Part shown: positions 8,538-15,359 of the stretch, piece by piece | How the letters are laid out: every line of letters begins with the position of its first letter | How positions within the stretch are numbered: position 1 is the first letter of the stretch | Source: Christensenella sp. UBA1385 | GTDB lineage: Bacteria > Bacillota > Clostridia > Christensenellales > Aristaeellaceae | DNA length: 24,977 bases | Direction of reading: 5' to 3' | NCBI GenBank assembly: GCA_002305755.1 | Contig: DBQV01000071.1 | Coordinates: 6,869 to 31,845, forward strand | The notes under the pieces: model-generated | The model's database searches: none | What the model was told of the DNA's origin: nothing | Seen by the model: only the letters and a program-made list of their open reading frames with translations | Translations under genes and position numbers: made by a program

Positions 8538-9878
8538 CTATTTCAAAAACCCATAGTCAAACAGCCTTCGCATGTCCGTCCAGGCCTGGTTGCGCGTGCG
8601 GGCGTTCATGATCACGGCCAGCAGCAGGCGGCCGTCCCTTTCGGCGCAGCCCACGTAGCAAAAGCCCGCGGCGCGCGTGTAGCCGCTCTTCACGCCGAAG
8701 GCCCCGGGGTAATAGAAGGGAGAGGCGGGGTCAAGCAGCTCGGTGCTCAGGCGGATGGGCAGCTCCGCGCGCAGGGCGGTCCTTTGCATGGTGTACTCGC
8801 GGCTGCCTGTGATGGCGCGGAAATCCTCATTTTTGAGGGCCTCCAGCGTCAGCCGGGCCAGGTCGGCCGCCGTGGTGTAGTGCCCCGCGGCCTGATAGCC
8901 GTGCGGGTTGACAAAGTGCGTGCCTGCCATGCCCAGCTGCTTCGCGCGTTCGTTCATGCGCCCGGCAAAGGCCTCCAGGCTGCCGGAGTGCAGCACCGCC
9001 ACGGCGTTGGCCGCGTCGTTGCCGCTCCTGATCATCAGGCCGTAGAGCAGGTCGGCAAGAGGCATCTGTTCCCCCTCAAAGACGGGCACCTGCGAGCTGT
9101 CGGGCGGTATTTCCCGCGCCTGCGCGGGGATCGTAACGGTCTGCTTCAGGTCCATGTCCTCCAGCGCCAGCAGCAGCGTCATGATCTTGGTGGTGCTGGC
9201 CGGATAGCGGCGCGTCTCCGCCTCCTTGGACAGCAGGGCCCTGCCCGTGCCCGCGTCGATCAGCAGCGCGCTCTTTGCGTAGAGATCGTCCGCCGTGAGG
9301 CTTTCGGGCCTTGTGTCGTCAAAGGTCTGCGGCACGCGCAGGCCGAGCCCCTGCAGATCGCCTAAAAGCTTCTTGCGCGTCAGCGCGTCCGCTTCGCCGC
9401 TCAGGCGCGCGCCCTCGACGCCGCTGCTGACAAGCACCTCCTGAAAGGCGCGCACGGCGCGTGCCGTGGCGGGGCCGAAGGCGCCGTCTGGCAGCTCGTC
9501 CAGCAGGCGCAGGTCGTAGAGCGCGGCCTGCAGAGCGCTCACGCGCGTGCCCCGGTCGCCGATTTTGAGGTCCAGCAGGCTGCCCGCAGCCTCGTCGTCA
9601 TAGACCAGGCGCAGTGTTTCCGGCCCCGCCGTGCCGTCCGCCGCGACCGGGTAGCCGTTTTCCGAAAGATGCAGCTGAAAGTGCTTCACGGCCTCGGCGG
9701 TCCTGGGGCCGTAGAGGCCGTCGGCCTTGCCGTCCAGCAGCTTCAGCTCGATCAGCCGCTGCTGCAGGGCCTTGACCTCCGGCCCGCTGCTGCCCTGGGA
9801 GAGGGAGGCGGGGGCCTCCGCGGCCCGGACGGGGAGGATCAGGCAGAGGGCGAGCAGCAGAGGGATCAGTCGTCGCAT
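8538..9878 (-). CDS. D-alanyl-D-alanine carboxypeptidase (S11) with peptidoglycan-binding repeats
   Basis: A 446-residue exported low-molecular-weight penicillin-binding protein that trims the terminal D-alanine of peptidoglycan stem peptides. A signal peptide (about 1-20, MRRLIPLLLALCLILPVRAA) is followed by two PG_binding_1-like repeats (about 29-95 and 105-170, each with LQxxLxxL...DGxxGPxTxxAVxxFQ). The S11 domain comes last. Its catalytic motifs are intact: SxxK at S228-K231 (STTK), SGN at 285-287 and KSG at 397-399. The usual PBP5-type C-terminal anchoring domain is absent, so the repeats may do the wall attachment. The frame stays open to 10037, but I chose the ATG at 9878 because AAAGGAG precedes it and the signal peptide begins there. 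It lies directly downstream of a broken sigma-factor gene. Confidence 0.92.
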   Translation of the reverse strand: MRRLIPLLLALCLILPVRAAEAPASLSQGSSGPEVKALQQRLIELKLLDGKADGLYGPRTAEAVKHFQLHLSENGYPVAADGTAGPETLRLVYDDEAAGSLLDLKIGDRGTRVSALQAALYDLRLLDELPDGAFGPATARAVRAFQEVLVSSGVEGARLSGEADALTRKKLLGDLQGLGLRVPQTFDDTRPESLTADDLYAKSALLIDAGTGRALLSKEAETRRYPASTTKIMTLLLALEDMDLKQTVTIPAQAREIPPDSSQVPVFEGEQMPLADLLYGLMIRSGNDAANAVAVLHSGSLEAFAGRMNERAKQLGMAGTHFVNPHGYQAAGHYTTAADLARLTLEALKNEDFRAITGSREYTMQRTALRAELPIRLSTELLDPASPFYYPGAFGVKSGYTRAAGFCYVGCAERDGRLLLAVIMNARTRNQAWTDMRRLFDYGFLK

Positions 9879-10266
9879 GGGGGCTCCTTTCAAAGGCTTG
9901 GTATCTGATGATATAACGGCGCGGCGGTCCCTTTCCCTGCCCCGGCGGGAAAAAACAGCGCGGCAGGGCGGGCGGCAGGTCTTCCGGGGCGAGGCTCCTG
10001 TCCACATGGCGGAACCAGCCGCTGCGCTGCATATCACGGCAGGTGTTGGCGGCGATGCGCATCAGCCAGCCCTTCTCGCTGGCGCCGCTGAGGTTTTCAA
10101 AGCGGTCAAGGTTCTGCCAGGCCTTCAGAAAAGTCTCCTGCATGGCGTCCTGCGCAAGCTGACTGTCGCGCAGCAGCACATAGCAGCTGCGCAGCACGGC
10201 GCTGCCGTAGCGTTCAAACCAGGCTTCGATCAGGGCCTCCCCCTGGCTTCCCCGCTGTGTGGCCAT
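9598..10266 (-). pseudogene. ECF sigma factor remnant: region 2 present, region 4 missing
   Basis: The open frame begins at an ATG (10266) preceded by GAGGGGGTGG and encodes 222 residues, of which only about the first 100 are recognisable. Residues 14-82 are a good sigma-70 region 2 (AVLRSCYVLLRDSQLAQDAM, ETFLKAWQNL, WLMRIAANTCRDM). After DLPPALPR (about base 9960) the similarity ends, and the frame runs 281 bases into the carboxypeptidase gene as meaningless sequence. Region 4, which binds the -35 element, should follow but is absent in any frame I can read, and there is no room for it before the carboxypeptidase start. A deletion that also removed any anti-sigma gene is the simplest explanation. 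A region-2-only product cannot be excluded. Confidence 0.7.
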
Positions 10267-10386
10267 TGTCCCACCCCCTCGATGATATAAACGGTTCAGA
10301 CGGGCATAAATGACGAAAGAATGGCGGAAATTTCAAAATTTCCCGCTTTTTGGACAAAACGGGTGGAAATATCGCCGTTTTATAGG

Positions 10387-10415
10387 TTGACGCTGCCGGT
10401 TTTCTTCCCTACAAT
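10387..10415 (+). promoter_or_regulatory. Sigma-A promoter of the importer operon
   Basis: TTGACG at 10387-10392 and TACAAT at 10410-10415 are separated by exactly 17 bases. The predicted start, near 10422, is just ahead of the riboswitch aptamer. Confidence 0.85.
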
Positions 10416-10437
10416 GCGCACAAGTGCATAAACCCTC

Positions 10438-10608
10438 GGAAGGATAGAGGCGTGGGTACATCAGTACCCGGAGAGCAGCCGACGGGCGGCGATGAGGCTC
10501 CGGGGAAAGGGGAACCACCGAAAGGCGGAGCGCGCCGGCGCGAAACCTTGGATGAGCGGAAAACATCCGTTTGTCTGTCACAGCACGATGCTGTGGAGCG
10601 CTATCGTC
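10438..10608 (+). ncRNA. Lysine riboswitch (L-box)
   Basis: The conserved lysine-aptamer landmarks occur in the right order. The 5' part reads GGATAGAGGCG...CAGTA (10442-10466). The core has GGGGAAAGGGGAACCACCGAA (about 10502-10522), and then comes CTGTCACAGC with its own CACAGC/GCTGTG helix (10575-10595). The 3' part reads GGAGCGCTATC, whose CTATC (10601-10605) pairs with GATAG (10443-10447) to close P1. These match the well-known lysC leader of Bacillus subtilis by eye. Lysine-bound RNA normally turns expression off. The element sits between a strong promoter and an amino-acid ABC importer, so it marks that importer as lysine-regulated. A covariance-model search would settle the exact borders. 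Confidence 0.9.
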
Positions 10609-10624
10609 AAGCTGCTTTCATAAA

Positions 10625-10660
10625 CATGGGCGGCGAAGCATAGCGACTTCGCCGCCCATG
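10625..10660 (+). terminator. Expression-platform hairpin of the lysine riboswitch
   Basis: A perfect 14-base stem, CATGGGCGGCGAAG (10625-10638) with CTTCGCCGCCCATG (10647-10660), follows the aptamer by about 20 bases. The downstream sequence ATGTTTGATGG is a poor U-tract and the Shine-Dalgarno (10670-10674) is outside the stem. The switch could therefore work as a weak intrinsic terminator or by another route. Confidence 0.6.
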
Positions 10661-10683
10661 ATGTTTGATGGAGGTAAAGTCAC

Positions 10684-11505
10684 ATGAAAAGGATCTCGGC
10701 ACTGATTCTGGCACTGGTTCTGACCCTCTCGGGATACGCTCTCTCCGCGCAGGCGGAGAGCGTCCCAGTGCTGCGCGTGGGCATGGAATGCGCCTACGCC
10801 CCCTATAACTGGACGCAGACGCAGGCAAGCGAATATGCCGTGCCCCTGGCGGGCGGCGGCTATGCCGATGGCTACGACGTACAGGTGGCCCGCTATCTGG
10901 CGGATCAGCTCGGTATGGAGCTTGAGATCGTCAAAACCGAGTGGGATGGGCTCATCCCCGCGCTGACCAGCGGCCAGGGCAAGATCGACGCCATCATCGC
11001 CGGCATGAGCCCCACGCAGGAGCGCGCCATGGTGGTGGACTTCACCGACCCCTACTATGAGAGCCGGCTGGTGGTGGTCGTGCGCGCGGACGGCCCCTTC
11101 GCCGGGGCGAAGAGCCTTTCAGAGCTCGCGGGCGCCAGGATCACCGGCCAGCTCAACACCTTCCATTACGACATCATCGGGCAGATCGAGGGCGTGCAGC
11201 GCCAGGTGGCGATGAGCGACTTCCCCTCCATGATCGCCGCCCTTTCCAGCGGCCGCATCGACGGCTACGTCAGCGAGCTGCCGGGCGCACAGTCCGCCGT
11301 CGCCTCCAACCCCGCCCTCAGCTACCTTGAGTTTGAGGAAGGCATGGGTTTTCAGGCCGACCCCGAGGAGACCATGATCTCGATCGCCGTGCGCAAGGGC
11401 AGCCCGCTGCTTGAGCAGCTGAACGCCGCGCTGGCCGGCCTGAGCGAAGAGGCGAGGGTGGAACTGATGACGGGCGCCCTGTCCCGCCAGCCGGCGGCCA
11501 ACTAA
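10684..11505 (+). CDS. Amino-acid ABC transporter substrate-binding protein (probable lysine)
   Basis: A 273-residue exported solute-binding protein of family 3 (SBP_bac_3). The signal peptide runs to A24 (S-A-Q-A|ES). The mature part shows family hallmarks: RVGMECAYAPYNW at the start, GYDVQVARYLADQLG, W-DGLIPALTSGQGKIDAIIAGMSPTQER, and V-DFTDPYY. It is the first gene after a lysine riboswitch and is followed by a permease and an ATPase, so lysine (perhaps also other basic amino acids) is the likely ligand; this rests on context. Oddly, the place of the lipobox reads L15-S16-G17-Y18: a tyrosine (TAC) stands where cysteine (TGC) would allow lipidation. A free binding protein would diffuse away in a monoderm. 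Confidence 0.92.
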   Translation: MKRISALILALVLTLSGYALSAQAESVPVLRVGMECAYAPYNWTQTQASEYAVPLAGGGYADGYDVQVARYLADQLGMELEIVKTEWDGLIPALTSGQGKIDAIIAGMSPTQERAMVVDFTDPYYESRLVVVVRADGPFAGAKSLSELAGARITGQLNTFHYDIIGQIEGVQRQVAMSDFPSMIAALSSGRIDGYVSELPGAQSAVASNPALSYLEFEEGMGFQADPEETMISIAVRKGSPLLEQLNAALAGLSEEARVELMTGALSRQPAAN

Positions 11506-11563
11506 GGGAGCCGCCGCGACGGCTGTACCGCACTGACCGACGCGCTGAATAGAGGAAAATCTT

Positions 11564-12337
11564 TTGCCAAGTACGTTTTTTGAATGGGTCGGTTTTCTGG
11601 TGAACCAGTACGGCGCGCTCTTCCTGCAGGGCGCGGGCGTAACGCTGCTGATCGCGCTGGTGGGCACGGGCCTGGGCTTTGCGATCGGCCTTGGCGTGGC
11701 CATCGTGCGTACGGCCGAGCTGCGGCAGGAGGCGGGGGCCCTGCCCCGCGCGCTGCTGAAGGCCGTGAAAGGGCTTCTGGCCGCCTACATCGAGATCTTC
11801 CGCGGCACGCCCATGATCGTGCAGGCCATGGTGGTCTACTACGGGGCGCTGGAGTACCTGGGGCTGGATATCCCCGCCATGACCGCCGCCTTCCTGGTGG
11901 TCTCGGTCAATACCGGCGCCTACATGGCGGAGATACTGCGCGGCGGCATCCTCTCGGTGGATGCCGGGCAGAAGGAGGCTGCCGTGGCCGTGGGCATGAG
12001 CCACTGGCAGGCCATGACGGGCGTGGTCCTGCCGCAGGCCGTGCGCAACACGCTTCCCTCGGTGGGCAACGAGTTCGTGGTCAACATCAAGGATTCCAGC
12101 GTGCTCAACGTGATCTCCGTGACGGAGCTGTACTTCATGTCCAAGTCCGCCGCGGGCACCTACTTTAAGTACTTCGAGGTGTTCTTCATCACCTCGGTGA
12201 TCTACTTTACGCTCACCTTCTGCGTGACGCGCCTGCTGCGCCTGCTGGAGAAGAAGCTGAAGGGCAGCGACAGCTACACCGTCTACGGCTCGCAGAGCGA
12301 TGCGAAGGCCGAGATCCACGTGCCGAAGGAGGGCTGA
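11564..12337 (+). CDS. Amino-acid ABC transporter permease (HisM/GlnP-type)
   Basis: A 257-residue inner-membrane subunit of a polar amino-acid importer. About five hydrophobic segments are seen, and the cytoplasmic EAA loop is clear (EAAVAVGMSHWQAMTGVVLPQAVR, with the family glycine). Nearby motifs RGTPMIVQAM and ILRGGILSVDAGQ are typical of the HisMQ family. It starts at a TTG (11564) with GAGG about 8 bases upstream; no ATG in this frame gives the full first helix. The gap to the binding-protein gene is 58 bases and the gap to the ATPase gene is 2 bases. A single permease implies a homodimeric channel. Riboswitch control suggests lysine uptake. Confidence 0.9.
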   Translation: MPSTFFEWVGFLVNQYGALFLQGAGVTLLIALVGTGLGFAIGLGVAIVRTAELRQEAGALPRALLKAVKGLLAAYIEIFRGTPMIVQAMVVYYGALEYLGLDIPAMTAAFLVVSVNTGAYMAEILRGGILSVDAGQKEAAVAVGMSHWQAMTGVVLPQAVRNTLPSVGNEFVVNIKDSSVLNVISVTELYFMSKSAAGTYFKYFEVFFITSVIYFTLTFCVTRLLRLLEKKLKGSDSYTVYGSQSDAKAEIHVPKEG

Positions 12338-12339
12338 GC

Positions 12340-13080
12340 ATGGATGAGATCATCAGAGCCGAGGGCATCAAGAAGGCCTTTGGCAGCCAGCAGGTGCTGC
12401 GCGGCATCGACCTGAGCGTGCGGGAGGGCGAGGCTGTGTGCCTGATCGGCCCCTCGGGTTCGGGCAAGAGCACGCTGCTGCGCTGCATCAATCTTCTGGA
12501 GAGGCCGGACGAGGGCCGCGTGCTGCTGCGCGGCCGGGAGATCACCAAGCTGCCCGCCGCCACGCTGCACGCCAAGGTGGGCATGGTGTTCCAGCAGTTC
12601 AACCTGTTCAGCAACATGACGGCCTTTGAAAACTGCCTGGCCGGCCAGCGCCGCGCGCTGCGCCGCGGGCGGAAGGAGAGCGAGGAAAAGGCCGTCTACT
12701 ACCTGAGCCAGGTGGGCATGCTGCCCTACCGCGACGCGCGGCCCGCCCAGCTCTCCGGCGGGCAGAAGCAGCGCGTGGGCATCGCCAGGGCCCTGTGCAT
12801 GGACCCGGACGTGCTGCTGTTTGACGAGCCCACCAGCGCCCTTGACCCCGAGATGGTGGACGAGGTGCTGCGCGTGATGGCGGACCTGAAAAAGGGCGGC
12901 CTCACCATGCTGATCGTCACCCACGAAATGGCCTTCGCCCGCGACGCGGCCGACCGCGTGATCTTCATGGACGAGGGCAGGATCGTGGAGGACGGCAGGC
13001 CCGGCGACATCTTCGCCGCCCCCAGGCACGAGCGCACCGCCGCCTTCCTCAGGAGGAGCCTGCGGGACACGCGGGGATGA
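12340..13080 (+). CDS. Amino-acid ABC transporter ATP-binding protein (HisP/GlnQ-type)
   Basis: A 246-residue ATPase that drives the importer. Walker A GPSGSGKST is at residues 37-45, signature LSGGQKQRVGIARAL begins at 138, Walker B LLFDEPTSALD has D162-E163, and the switch histidine is in VTHEM. The motif FQQFNLFSNMTAFEN and the EMVDEVLRVM stretch are diagnostic of the polar-amino-acid branch. AAGGAGGGC in the end of the permease gene serves as ribosome binding site. It is the last gene of the riboswitch-controlled operon; a terminator follows after about 58 bases. Confidence is high for the family. The lysine assignment comes from the riboswitch. Confidence 0.94.
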   Translation: MDEIIRAEGIKKAFGSQQVLRGIDLSVREGEAVCLIGPSGSGKSTLLRCINLLERPDEGRVLLRGREITKLPAATLHAKVGMVFQQFNLFSNMTAFENCLAGQRRALRRGRKESEEKAVYYLSQVGMLPYRDARPAQLSGGQKQRVGIARALCMDPDVLLFDEPTSALDPEMVDEVLRVMADLKKGGLTMLIVTHEMAFARDAADRVIFMDEGRIVEDGRPGDIFAAPRHERTAAFLRRSLRDTRG

Positions 13081-13137
13081 TGCCAGGGCAAGGGGGCTGT
13101 AACAACAGTTCCAACTCCTGCATGCGATGAATAAAAG

Positions 13138-13187
13138 CTACTCACATTCGCCGTGTATGATGGCAAAATGTGAGTAGTTTTTCGTTT
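13138..13187. terminator. Bidirectional terminator between importer operon and antiporter genes
   Basis: Stem CTACTCACATT (13138-13148) pairs with AATGTGAGTAG (13167-13177) and is followed by TTTTTCGTTT. On the minus strand the same hairpin is followed by CTTTTATTC, so it can end both the importer operon and the convergent antiporter operon. Confidence 0.85.
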
Positions 13188-13247
13188 ATCATATCAATTC
13201 GCGGCGCAGAACAGCTTCTGTTACTGGGCCTTTTTGATGTCCGTTTT

Positions 13248-15341
13248 TTATCCCAGCAGGGCATGGAGCGCGATGGCGGCGGCAGCGACGCCCGCCAGGG
13301 CGGACAGAAGGCTGAACGCGTGCCGCCTGATAAAATCGGCGCAGCTTTCGGCCGCGGCCTTGAGCAGCCAGCCGTACTTTTGCAGCCGGGCACGCGCGGC
13401 GCCGCGCGCGCCGCGCGGCACGGCCTGCGCGCCCGGCGGCGCGATCTCGACGTAGGGCTCCTCCTGCCGCGCGAGCAGCAGGCGGCGGGCCCCGTGCACG
13501 GCGCTTTCCAGCGAGCCGCTCAGGGCCTGCGCGGCGCGGGAACCGCCCTCGACCAGCAGGGGGATGATCAGGCGGTCCATCTGCGCGTCCAGAGGCGAGC
13601 AGATGAGAAAGCCCAGCTTCTTCAGCCCGCCGATCAGGGGGCGGTAGCACAGTTCCTCCAGATCAAGATGTTTCGGCCACAGATCCAGCGAGACGGGCCC
13701 GCCGGTCAGCGCGTCCCTGCCGGTCAGCACATGGCGCACGACCGTCAGGTAGAGCGCAAGACCGATGCCCAGCGATTTGAACGCGCCGGCGATGTTGATC
13801 CAGCTGAGGAAGCGCACCGCGTGCTCGGGCCGGTGGGCCAGCATGAAGGCCAAGGTGCTGTCCGCGATGGGGATCATCAGCTTTTCGGGCGCGAGGCCCA
13901 GCACCAGCACCACGGCCGCGGATATGCTGAGCGCCAGCGCCGACAGGCGGCTCATGCTGCTGCTCGCGGCGTCGTATTCCATCTGCCGGGTGGGGTGCTT
14001 CTCTACAAAAATGGTGATGAAGAGCTTGAGCATGTAGCAGAAGGTCATGCCGCCGGAAAACAGGAAGACCCACTCCGCCGCGTGGTACCAGTGCGCGCTG
14101 AGGCCGTGCTCCTCCAGGTGGATGATGTACTCCACGATGCTCTCGTGCAGCAGAGTCTTGCTGTCATAGCCCGAAAACAGCGGGATGCCGCTCAGCGAGC
14201 AGGCCCCGATGGCAAACAGCAGTTTCAGCCCATGATGCCTGCGGCCCCAGCCGCGGATATCGTTCAGGCTGAGCGAGTGCGCGTTCACATACACCACGCC
14301 CGCCGCCATGAACAGCAGCAGCTTGATCAGGCTGTGGTTGAGCATGTGCAGGATGGTTCCCTCCGCCGCCAGCGAGTTGTGCTCGCCCAGCAGCGCCTGC
14401 ATACCGATGCCGACCAGGATGAAGCCGATCTGGCTCATGGACGAGCAGGCCAGCGTGCGCTTCAGGTCGACCGACATCAGGGCCAGCAGCGCGCCCAGGA
14501 ACATGTTGATGAGGCCGATGCCCAGCAGCAGGTTGCCCCAGAGCGCATCCTGATGGAACACGCGGGTGGAGATCACCAGTATGCCGAAGATGCCCACCTT
14601 GGTCAGCACGCCGCTGAGCAGCGCGCTGGCCGGCGCCGGGGCCACCGGGTGGGCCTTGGGCAGCCAGATGTGCAGCGGGAACATGCCGGCCTTCGCGCCA
14701 AAGCCGATCAGGATCAGCAGGCCGGGCAGATAAAGCCCCTCGGGGGAGGCGCCGCGCGCGGCCTCGGCCAGGCCCTCAAAGCTCAGCGTGCCCAGCCGTT
14801 TTTGCAGCAGCCACAGGCCCATCAGCATGGTCATGCCGCCCGAGACGGCCACGGCCAGATAGGTCTGCCCCGCGCGCATGGCGGCGGGCGTTTCCTCGTG
14901 CACCACCCAGCAGTAGCTGGTGAAGCCGAGAATTTCAAAGAACATGAAGCAGCAGATCAGGTCGTCCGACAAAAAGACGCCCACCGTGGCGCCCATGGTG
15001 AGCAGGGTGAAGAAGGCGTAGCGCGCCTGCCTGTGCCCGTGGCTGAGGTACTGGGGCGAAAACAGCGAGGTCATCAGCCACATCAGGCAGGAGACCGCCG
15101 CGTAGAGCAGGCGGAAGCCGTCCCCGCGAAAGGAAAGGCCAAGGCCCATGAAGGAGGGCAGGCTCAGGCTGAGCTGCCGCGGGCTCAGGTACAGCAGCAC
15201 GCAAAACAGCGCCTCCGCGGCCGTGGCGGCGGTCAGCGCGTAAAGGCCGCGCCGGGGCGCGTTTTTTCCCAGCGCGTACACCGGCGCCGCGGCGGCCATC
15301 GGAAAGGCCGCCATCAGCGGGAGCAGCATATCGTATCGCAT
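13248..15341 (-). CDS. NuoL/MrpA/MrpD-like proton-conducting membrane subunit
   Basis: A 697-residue polytopic membrane protein of the complex-I antiporter superfamily (Proton_antipo_M domain at about 125-420). The ion-path residues expected of a working subunit are present: E136 in FFEILGF, K217 in GFGAKAGMFPLH, the broken-helix motif HIWLPKAHPVAPAPASALLSG (about 224-244), K248, H336 in LNHSLIK and K395. A hydrophilic tail (about 590-670) ends in one more hydrophobic helix, somewhat reminiscent of the NuoL lateral helix. It is 18 bases downstream of the related gene with poor ribosome binding sequence, so translational coupling is likely. No dehydrogenase, hydrogenase or small Mrp subunits are beside it. 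The coupled ion (H+ or Na+) cannot be read. Confidence 0.88.
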   Translation of the reverse strand: MRYDMLLPLMAAFPMAAAAPVYALGKNAPRRGLYALTAATAAEALFCVLLYLSPRQLSLSLPSFMGLGLSFRGDGFRLLYAAVSCLMWLMTSLFSPQYLSHGHRQARYAFFTLLTMGATVGVFLSDDLICCFMFFEILGFTSYCWVVHEETPAAMRAGQTYLAVAVSGGMTMLMGLWLLQKRLGTLSFEGLAEAARGASPEGLYLPGLLILIGFGAKAGMFPLHIWLPKAHPVAPAPASALLSGVLTKVGIFGILVISTRVFHQDALWGNLLLGIGLINMFLGALLALMSVDLKRTLACSSMSQIGFILVGIGMQALLGEHNSLAAEGTILHMLNHSLIKLLLFMAAGVVYVNAHSLSLNDIRGWGRRHHGLKLLFAIGACSLSGIPLFSGYDSKTLLHESIVEYIIHLEEHGLSAHWYHAAEWVFLFSGGMTFCYMLKLFITIFVEKHPTRQMEYDAASSSMSRLSALALSISAAVVLVLGLAPEKLMIPIADSTLAFMLAHRPEHAVRFLSWINIAGAFKSLGIGLALYLTVVRHVLTGRDALTGGPVSLDLWPKHLDLEELCYRPLIGGLKKLGFLICSPLDAQMDRLIIPLLVEGGSRAAQALSGSLESAVHGARRLLLARQEEPYVEIAPPGAQAVPRGARGAARARLQKYGWLLKAAAESCADFIRRHAFSLLSALAGVAAAAIALHALLG

Positions 15342-15359
15342 GGCGGTCGGGCGAGGCCC

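Larger units (their letters stand above)
10267..10683. other. Regulatory intergenic region between sigma remnant and importer
   Basis: These 417 bases separate two divergent transcripts. The left third (10267-10386) is AT-richer and would hold the sigma-remnant promoter on the minus strand. I see only a weak TTATAT at the right place. From 10387 rightward it carries the importer promoter, the lysine riboswitch and a strong hairpin, each listed separately. The ribosome binding site GGAGG at 10670-10674 precedes the first importer gene. No protein gene is credible here. Confidence 0.7.

Noticed and set aside
10333..10643. Small open frames on both strands over the riboswitch
   Set aside because: They cover the structured lysine aptamer and have no protein-family signal.
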